Shown here in pieces: positions 1-3,373 of a stretch of DNA of 5,224 nt; the first letter of the stretch is position 1, and each line of letters begins with the position of its first letter. The DNA comes from Actinomycetes bacterium. GTDB lineage: Bacteria > Actinomycetota > Acidimicrobiia > Acidimicrobiales > Palsa-688. The notes under the pieces were generated by a model, which did no database searches, had not been told where the DNA came from, and saw only the letters and a program-made list of their open reading frames with translations. The position numbers were made by a program, and so were the translations under genes. The DNA is taken from positions 1 to 5,224 of the forward strand of contig JAJZYO010000175.1 in assembly GCA_021798075.1 (NCBI GenBank), written 5' to 3'.

Positions 1-356
1 GCCGGGCGCTCCTTCCCCTGCTCGCTGCCTTCCGCGCCACGGTCCGGGTGTACGACCCATGGCTGCCGGCCAGCGTCCTCGAGGAGGCCGGGGCGGTCCC
101 CTCTGGGCTGGCCGAGCTGCTCGCCGCTATCGACGTGTGGCCCGAGGAGCCCGTCCCCTCCGACCACCGGGCGCGAGAGCTCGACGGCGTGGTGCTGTCC
201 GCCCACCGGGCCGGCGGCATCCCCGAAGCTTTCTACGAGATAGGTCGCATGGTCCTCGACGACCTCACCCTGATCGCTGGAGGGCTCCCGCCAGTACGCA
301 TGCAAATCGCCTCCCGTGAACTCGTCGGGCGCTACCGCAACCGCCCCGCCGGCTAG
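1..356 (+). pseudogene. D-2-hydroxyacid dehydrogenase, 3' part, with internal in-frame deletion
   Basis: This is the C-terminal part of an NAD(P)-dependent D-2-hydroxyacid dehydrogenase (glycerate/phosphoglycerate dehydrogenase superfamily). The 5' end lies outside the window, and the visible frame starts at base 3 and gives 117 residues. The end of the first Rossmann beta-strand is visible (VRVYDPWLP, from residue 14), then the helix ending in LAELLAA. The sequence then jumps directly to IDVWPEEP and continues into VVLSAHRAGGIPEAFYEIG, the conserved C-terminal segment with the catalytic His. In the family, about 60 residues normally separate these points: the second half of the NAD-binding domain, including the NxSRGxxVD motif with the catalytic Arg. 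These are missing, with the junction near base 128/129. The Glu of the EEP motif and the His remain. The frame is intact and ends with TAG, so it could make a shortened protein, but NAD binding and catalysis should be lost. An assembly collapse is an alternative. Family identification is firm; the pseudogene call is less so. Confidence 0.7.
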
Positions 357-407
357 CCCCGAAGGGAGCGGGCGGCGCCCGTTCGAGGCCATGAGCCGGG
401 TCCCGGT

Positions 408-414
408 GAGGTGA
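408..414 (+). promoter_or_regulatory. Shine-Dalgarno site deciding the HAD gene start
   Basis: GAGGTGA pairs with the 3' end of 16S rRNA and stands 5 nt before the GTG at 420. The in-frame GTG at 411 lies inside this site and has no usable ribosome binding site of its own, so 420 is preferred. Confidence 0.55.
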
Positions 415-419
415 GCACC

Positions 420-1058
420 GTGAAGGTCCTCAGCTGCCGCGGGGTGTTATTCGACTGCGATGGCGTCCTGGTCGACTCGGACGAGAGCGTCGCCTCGGCC
501 TGGGGCCGCTGGGCCCGCCGGCTCGGTCTGGACGTCGAGATGGTGCAAGGGCTGGTGCACGGCCGCCGGTCCGCGGACACGGTGGCGATGCTCGTCCCTC
601 GGGAGCGCCAAGCCGAGGAACTGGCTCGGATCAACCGCTACGAGATCGAAGACGCCGGCAGCGTGCGCGCTATCGGCGGCGCCCTGGCTTTGCTCCAATC
701 GATCCCGGCCCCTCAGTGGGCCGTAGTGACTTCGGGCCGTGCAGAGCTGGCGCTCGCCCGGTTGCGCGCCGCCGGCCTACCTCGCCCGGCGGTGCTGGTC
801 GGTGCCGAAGACGTGAGCCGAGGCAAGCCCGACCCCGAGGGTTACAGGCTGGCAGCCGAGAGCCTGGGCGTGCCACCGGCCGAGGCGGTAGTGCTCGAGG
901 ATGCCGCGGTTGGCGTCCATGCCGCCCGGGCGGCCGGCGTGGGCGCCGTCGTCGGGGTGGGCGAGCGAGCTGCTGCGGGCGGCGCCGACGTCGTCGTAGC
1001 CGACTTACGCCCCCTCCGGTGGGAAGATGGGCATCTCTGGGTGAGGGGGACAGTTTGA
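420..1058 (+). CDS. HAD-superfamily hydrolase, sugar-phosphate phosphatase-like
   Basis: This is a cytosolic Mg2+-dependent phosphohydrolase of the HAD superfamily with a helical C1 cap, closest in pattern to the beta-phosphoglucomutase / 2-deoxyglucose-6-phosphatase / glycerol-3-phosphatase group. All four HAD motifs are visible in 212 residues. Motif I is FDCDGVLVDSD, with nucleophile D12 and acid/base D14. Motif II is VVTSGR with T104. Motif III is K136 in RGKPDPEGY. Motif IV is E160-D161 in VLEDAAVGVHAA. The cap carries the HGRRSADTV signature (about residues 47-55) of sugar-phosphate phosphatases. Length is normal for the family and nothing is missing. The substrate cannot be read from sequence. 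The gene follows the dehydrogenase remnant by 63 nt on the same strand, so co-transcription is possible. It ends 3 nt from the stop of the convergent SRPBCC gene. An alternative start is GTG 411, three residues longer. Confidence 0.9.
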   Translation: MKVLSCRGVLFDCDGVLVDSDESVASAWGRWARRLGLDVEMVQGLVHGRRSADTVAMLVPRERQAEELARINRYEIEDAGSVRAIGGALALLQSIPAPQWAVVTSGRAELALARLRAAGLPRPAVLVGAEDVSRGKPDPEGYRLAAESLGVPPAEAVVLEDAAVGVHAARAAGVGAVVGVGERAAAGGADVVVADLRPLRWEDGHLWVRGTV

Positions 1059-1061
1059 CGG

Positions 1062-1577
1062 TCAGAGCGTGACGTCGCCGGCTTCGTCCGTCGACTCCAG
1101 GGTCGCGGCCAGCCTGACCAGGAAAGAACGCACGGTCGACTCGGCCACGCGGTGCAGGACGGCACGGTCCAGGCGCCGGCCCAGTTCCCCGAGCGGCGCC
1201 ACGTAGGAAGCCGACAGGATGACACGGCACTCGGAGGGGCCGATCGGGGCGAACTCGAGGTCGCCGTCGAGCACTGGGAAAAGCCCAGGGAACTGCACGG
1301 CCTCCCACCTGATAGAGACGGCGAGGCCTGCTCCTCGCTCGCGACAGGCACCGAGGGCCACGCGCACGTCGCGGGAGATCCGCCCCGAGGCCCAGGACGG
1401 CCCGATCCTGACGAGCAGTTCGTGGGCGTCCTGGCCCGCGGCCGAAGCAAGAGGTTCGAGCCGGCTCCCATCGCCGTGGCACCAGTCCTCGGCCACCTCG
1501 ATGGGTCGTCCCACATCGACGAAGTCGTGAACGAAAAGCGCCCTTTCCTTCTCGCCCGCAACCCCCGTCTCGCCCAT
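1062..1577 (-). CDS. Predicted SRPBCC/START-fold protein
   Basis: The product of 171 residues resembles the SRPBCC (polyketide cyclase/dehydrase, START-like) helix-grip fold. It opens with a FVHDFVDVGRPIEVAEDW segment (residues 15-32), as in SRPBCC proteins where a short strand precedes the phrase 'rPievv..fl'. A strand-rich middle follows (about 86-125, including VSIRWEAVQFPGLFPVLDGDLEFAPIG), and then a long C-terminal helix (about 131-162) of the kind that closes over the ligand pocket. No catalytic residues are predicted and the ligand is unknown. I chose the ATG at 1577. A longer frame opens at GTG 1664, adding 29 residues, but it has no good ribosome binding site and would run through a DosR-like box and a -10-like hexamer. 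With the 1577 start, the message would have only about 2-3 nt of leader. The fold assignment is by pattern only and is moderately sure. Confidence 0.7.
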   Translation of the reverse strand: MGETGVAGEKERALFVHDFVDVGRPIEVAEDWCHGDGSRLEPLASAAGQDAHELLVRIGPSWASGRISRDVRVALGACRERGAGLAVSIRWEAVQFPGLFPVLDGDLEFAPIGPSECRVILSASYVAPLGELGRRLDRAVLHRVAESTVRSFLVRLAATLESTDEAGDVTL

Positions 1578-1586
1578 CGCGAGGGC

Positions 1587-1592
1587 AGGGTA
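1587..1592 (-). promoter_or_regulatory. Candidate -10 hexamer for the SRPBCC gene
   Basis: On the minus strand TACCCT (a TAnnnT hexamer) lies 22 nt downstream of the DosR-like box ending at 1615. It predicts a transcript start near 1580, almost at the ATG at 1577, which would be a leaderless or near-leaderless mRNA, common in actinobacteria. There is no recognisable -35, as expected at an activator-dependent promoter. Confidence 0.4.
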
Positions 1593-1614
1593 CGTCGCAG
1601 CGGCGCCCGCCTGG

Positions 1615-1630
1615 TAGGGCCGAAAGGCCC
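1615..1630 (-). promoter_or_regulatory. DosR/DevR-like operator, copy 2, facing the SRPBCC gene
   Basis: Read on the minus strand, the 16-mer is GGGCCTTTCGGCCCTA. It differs from the box at 1714-1729 (GGGACTTTCGGCCCTA) at one base. The DosR consensus core known from mycobacteria is GGGACTWWAGTCCC. This copy matches 11 of 14 positions. Its GGGCC and GGCCC arms also make it a perfect 5-bp inverted repeat around TTTC. Its centre lies about 43 bp upstream of the predicted transcript start, the usual place for a DosR proximal site. Confidence 0.5.
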
Positions 1631-1709
1631 AACCACCTGGGGGAAAAGCCCGCGCTTCGACCACGCTCTTTCGAGCACCAAGCCGGTAGCATCCTCAGAG
1701 GCTGTCTGG

Positions 1710-1731
1710 CCTAGGGACTTTCGGCCCTAGG
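1710..1731 (+). promoter_or_regulatory. DosR/DevR-like operator, copy 1, facing the zinc-ribbon gene
   Basis: The element is an inverted repeat with 7-bp arms, CCTAGGG and CCCTAGG, around ACTTTCGG. Its core GGGACTTTCGGCCC matches 12 of 14 positions of the mycobacterial DosR core consensus GGGACTWWAGTCCC. The centre lies about 44 bp upstream of the predicted start of the leader RNA at 1765, where a response-regulator activator would contact RNA polymerase. No sensor kinase or regulator gene is in this window, so the regulator's identity rests on motif similarity. Confidence 0.55.
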
Positions 1732-1752
1732 GCCGAGGCCGTGGGCCGCTGG

Positions 1753-1758
1753 TATTTT
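1753..1758 (+). promoter_or_regulatory. Candidate -10 hexamer for the leader RNA and zinc-ribbon gene
   Basis: TATTTT sits in the only A/T-rich patch of this region, 23 nt after the end of the DosR-like box at 1729. It predicts a start at about 1765, which is exactly the first base of the 13-bp outer helix of the leader. No good -35 is visible. Confidence 0.45.
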
Positions 1759-1764
1759 TAACTC

Positions 1765-1880
1765 GGCACTCTGGTGCATGCCAGACGGCACGTTCGACCG
1801 GGGTCGTGCGCCGCTGGTGAAGTTACCCGGTCGGCGTCGGGTGGTGTGCCTCGTCTGTCGGCGGGGCGCACCAGAGTGCC
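1765..1880 (+). promoter_or_regulatory. Long structured 5' leader RNA (unclassified)
   Basis: Three helices nest within 116 nt. P1 is a perfect 13-bp pairing of 1765-1777 (GGCACTCTGGTGC) with 1868-1880. P2 is 10 bp with a 2-nt bulge, pairing 1782-1791 (CAGACGGCAC) with 1846-1849 and 1852-1857. P3 is a perfect 8-bp pairing of 1795-1802 (CGACCGGG) with 1826-1833, closing a 23-nt loop. The ribosome binding site of the next gene begins 8 nt after P1. The class is not one I recognise: no cobalamin, TPP, c-di-GMP, fluoride, glycine or SAM signature was found. It could be a cis-regulatory leader, a processed small RNA, or an RNA-stabilising cap. A 116-bp element with terminal inverted repeats is a less likely alternative, as no target duplication is visible. 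Confidence 0.5.
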
Positions 1881-1888
1881 TTTGGCAA

Positions 1889-1896
1889 AGAGGTGA
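1889..1896 (+). promoter_or_regulatory. Shine-Dalgarno site for the zinc-ribbon gene
   Basis: AGAGGTGA lies 7 nt before the ATG at 1904. This decides the start against the in-frame ATG at 1778, which lies inside the structured leader and has no ribosome binding site. Confidence 0.7.
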
Positions 1897-1903
1897 GCTG
1901 GTC

Positions 1904-2239
1904 ATGAAGCTAGCCGCACCGATCAGATGCAGGCACTGTGGCCGAGTGGTTGTGTCACCGGACGAACCCGAGTTCTACTCGTGCCACTTCACCGTTACAG
2001 ACCCGCACATGGACAGGTGGTCTTGTGGTTCGTGCATCACCTTCGAAGAGAAGCGTGACATCGTCCTCGAGCTCGAGGGCCCCTCGCTCGAGGTCATCGA
2101 CCTGGCCGAGGTGACGCCCGAGGACATATACGCAGCCGCCAGAGAGGCCGGGCTGGCGAAACAAGAGGTCCTGCTCTTGCACCAGTTCGTCAATATCTCA
2201 TGGCGGGCTCAGAGTATGGCGGTAGGCCGGAAACGCTGA
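1904..2239 (+). CDS. Small zinc-ribbon protein of unknown function
   Basis: I do not recognise this 111-residue protein. Two zinc-knuckle pairs are visible, C9-R-H-C12 and C41-G-S-C44, with a fifth cysteine at C27, so one structural zinc site is likely. The rest (about residues 46-105) is acidic, then predicted helical, with no signal peptide or membrane segment and a basic C-terminus (GRKR). There is no obvious enzyme motif. A role in nucleic-acid or protein binding is typical of small zinc ribbons but is not shown here. The gene is monocistronic in the window: a DosR-like box, a -10, and a long structured leader precede it, and it ends 75 nt from the convergent Trp-rich gene. The open frame runs upstream without a stop to ATG 1778 (153 residues), and that extension contains another CLVC motif. 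The start at 1904 is preferred for its ribosome binding site. Confidence 0.75.
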   Translation: MKLAAPIRCRHCGRVVVSPDEPEFYSCHFTVTDPHMDRWSCGSCITFEEKRDIVLELEGPSLEVIDLAEVTPEDIYAAAREAGLAKQEVLLLHQFVNISWRAQSMAVGRKR

Positions 2240-2314
2240 CCGCACGAACGGTCGTTGGACAGGGCCAGCTCAGGGTACGACCCGGCCCCGACCCAGCGCT
2301 TGGAGGCGAAGCGC

Positions 2315-2833
2315 CTACTGCTGCTTGGCACGGTGGGGCTGGTGCAGAGCTCTCTCGACGGCCGCCACCCACTGGGCTGGCCACCACGCGACCACTTCGG
2401 AACTCCTCGCCAAGTCCAGTTCGAGAGGCACGAGCACCTCGCGTTGCAGCCGGGCGAGCGAACCCGAAGAGCGGGCCTCTCGAAGTACTTCCCCTGCCAA
2501 GTAGGTACGAGCCCGGCGCCACCTCCTCTCGCCCAGGCCTGGGGCGGCCGAGCGCCTCAGCTCAGCTTGAAGATCTTCCTCACTCCCGTGGGCCAGGAGG
2601 TTGGTCCAGGTCCACGCCGGCACCGAGGTGACGCCACTGCCGAAACGTTCGGCCAGGCGACCCGACAAGAAGGCCTCGCAGTCCGCCGAAAGCTCCTGCC
2701 CGGCACGCCGTAGGCGCCGGCGCCACCTGAGGCCGCCCAGCCGGCCGGCAGGCGTGAGGAGGACGCGCTCGAAGAAGCGGTTCTCGTCTGCCCACACGCT
2801 GAGCCAATTAGGCACCCACGTCGTCAACCACAT
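2315..2833 (-). CDS. Trp-rich conserved-looking protein of unknown function
   Basis: I do not recognise the family. The 172-residue product has 11 tryptophans (W2, 6, 10, 14, 37, 74, 76, 105, 150, 151, 155) and many arginines, and contains a distinctive PAWTWTNLLAHGSEEDL segment (residues 72-88). Secondary structure looks mostly helical. No signal peptide, membrane span, metal site or nucleotide-binding motif is visible. Coding potential is good: third codon positions are strongly G/C while first positions vary, and the frame is open for its whole length. The ATG at 2833 is preceded by GGGGGGTG at 7 nt spacing. The gene follows the ferredoxin by 43 nt on the same strand, so the two are probably co-transcribed, and a partnership with that ferredoxin is possible but unproven. 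It converges on the zinc-ribbon gene. A 5-bp hairpin at 2304-2316 overlaps its stop but lacks a T tract. Confidence 0.65.
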   Translation of the reverse strand: MWLTTWVPNWLSVWADENRFFERVLLTPAGRLGGLRWRRRLRRAGQELSADCEAFLSGRLAERFGSGVTSVPAWTWTNLLAHGSEEDLQAELRRSAAPGLGERRWRRARTYLAGEVLREARSSGSLARLQREVLVPLELDLARSSEVVAWWPAQWVAAVERALHQPHRAKQQ

Positions 2834-2876
2834 ATGCCGACACCCCCCAAAATCCTTATCCGTCCCTGCTTTACAT

Positions 2877-3104
2877 TCAGAGCTTCACGTAAATGCACTC
2901 GCCGGCGCACTGCGCCTGCGCATCGAGCACGTCTGACTCGAGCTCACCCGAGACGAGAAAGGCGCCCGGCTCCCCGTCCACTGTCGCATGCCGGTCCACG
3001 CGGACGTGGGCAAGACCGTCGTCGCGCATCTCGAACACCGCCGGGCACAGCTCCTCGCAGAGGCCGTCCCCGGTGCAGTACTCGTGCTCGATCCAGACCT
3101 TCAC
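2877..3104 (-). CDS. Single-cluster ferredoxin (Asp-ligand type)
   Basis: This is a 75-residue soluble electron carrier of the single-cluster [3Fe-4S]/[4Fe-4S] ferredoxin family. The cluster motif is C10-x2-D13-x2-C16-x3-C20-P, with the last ligand C66 in QCAGEC. Asp at the second position is as in Pyrococcus furiosus ferredoxin (CIGDAICASLCPDVFEM), whose Asp ligates a [4Fe-4S] cluster that readily converts to [3Fe-4S]. The last ligand is followed by Ala instead of the usual Pro, and C70 is an extra cysteine in a GECI ending common in actinobacterial ferredoxins. The GTG start is supported by AGGAGG 8 nt upstream. It is the first gene of a probable two-gene unit with the Trp-rich protein. Possible partners are the hydrogenase encoded further right or a cytochrome P450 elsewhere; the window does not decide. 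Confidence 0.9.
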   Translation of the reverse strand: MKVWIEHEYCTGDGLCEELCPAVFEMRDDGLAHVRVDRHATVDGEPGAFLVSGELESDVLDAQAQCAGECIYVKL

Positions 3105-3112
3105 TTCCCTTG

Positions 3113-3118
3113 CCTCCT
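3113..3118 (-). promoter_or_regulatory. Shine-Dalgarno site of the ferredoxin gene
   Basis: On the minus strand this reads AGGAGG, the full core, 8 nt before the GTG at 3104. It is the strongest ribosome binding site in the window and suggests high expression. Confidence 0.75.
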
Positions 3119-3187
3119 AACTTCGGCCCCCGTCCCGGCAGGCCTCACTTACCTTCTAGCGGCAGACGCCCGGGTGGCTTTAGGGCA

Positions 3188-3212
3188 ATTGGTCCCCCTT
3201 TCCTGGCCCAAT
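3188..3212. promoter_or_regulatory. Imperfect inverted repeat in the ferredoxin/baeRF divergent region
   Basis: Arms ATTGGTCC (3188-3195) and GGCCCAAT (3205-3212) pair at 7 of 8 positions around a 9-nt spacer. It lies in the 269-bp spacer between the divergent ferredoxin and baeRF starts and might bind a regulator of either gene. It does not fit the DosR box spacing. Confidence 0.3.
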
Positions 3213-3332
3213 GGCCTACGCGAGCGGAGCGCGCCCGAAAGGAGCGACACGCGGCTTTCGTCCCACCGGGCCTCCTCCACCTGGGCTGCACCAGCCCTGC
3301 ACACGGCCGTCATGGGCCTGCCGTCGGGTGGG

Positions 3333-3338
3333 TATATA
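3333..3338 (+). promoter_or_regulatory. Candidate -10 hexamer for the baeRF gene
   Basis: TATATA is an isolated A/T-rich hexamer in a GC-rich spacer, 41 bp before the ATG at 3374. It predicts a start near 3345 and a short leader of about 29 nt. No clear -35 or DosR-like box stands at the spacing seen in the other two promoters. Confidence 0.4.
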
Positions 3339-3373
3339 TGGCCTGAGTGGACGAACCCGGAGAGGAGCGGTCC

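Noticed and set aside
1617..1630. GGGCC-GAAA-GGCCC hairpin as a terminator
   Set aside because: There is no T tract on either side, and the element is better explained as the second copy of the DosR-like box.
670..1692. A 340-codon open frame on the minus strand, and a 279-codon one at 842-1681
   Set aside because: Both run antisense through the HAD gene or overlap the SRPBCC frame. Their products are Arg/Pro- or Ser/Thr-rich low-complexity sequence typical of shadow frames in GC-rich DNA.
1765..1880. A miniature transposable element with 13-bp terminal inverted repeats
   Set aside because: No flanking target-site duplication is visible (CTC versus TTT), and the nested internal helices fit a folded transcript better.
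1778..1903. Upstream in-frame ATG giving a 153-residue zinc-ribbon protein
   Set aside because: It has no ribosome binding site and lies inside the helical leader. The ATG at 1904 has AGAGGTGA at 7 nt. Kept only as an alternative.
2295..2316. Hairpins AGGCG/CGCCT and GCGCTT/AAGCGC near the stop of the Trp-rich gene as a terminator
   Set aside because: The stems are short, overlap each other and have no T run. They could reflect only GC-rich composition.
2200..2713. Plus-strand open frames opposite the Trp-rich gene
   Set aside because: They are Pro/Arg-rich without motifs, whereas the minus frame has strong G/C third-position bias, a good ribosome binding site and continuity with the ferredoxin gene.
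3251..3264. A third DosR-like box, GCGGCTTTCGTCCC
   Set aside because: It matches 11 of 14 core positions, but no -10 hexamer stands 22-23 nt from it on either strand, and the left arm is poor.
3347..3373. GTG start nine codons upstream for the baeRF protein
   Set aside because: It has no Shine-Dalgarno sequence and would consume the GAGGAG site that serves ATG 3374.
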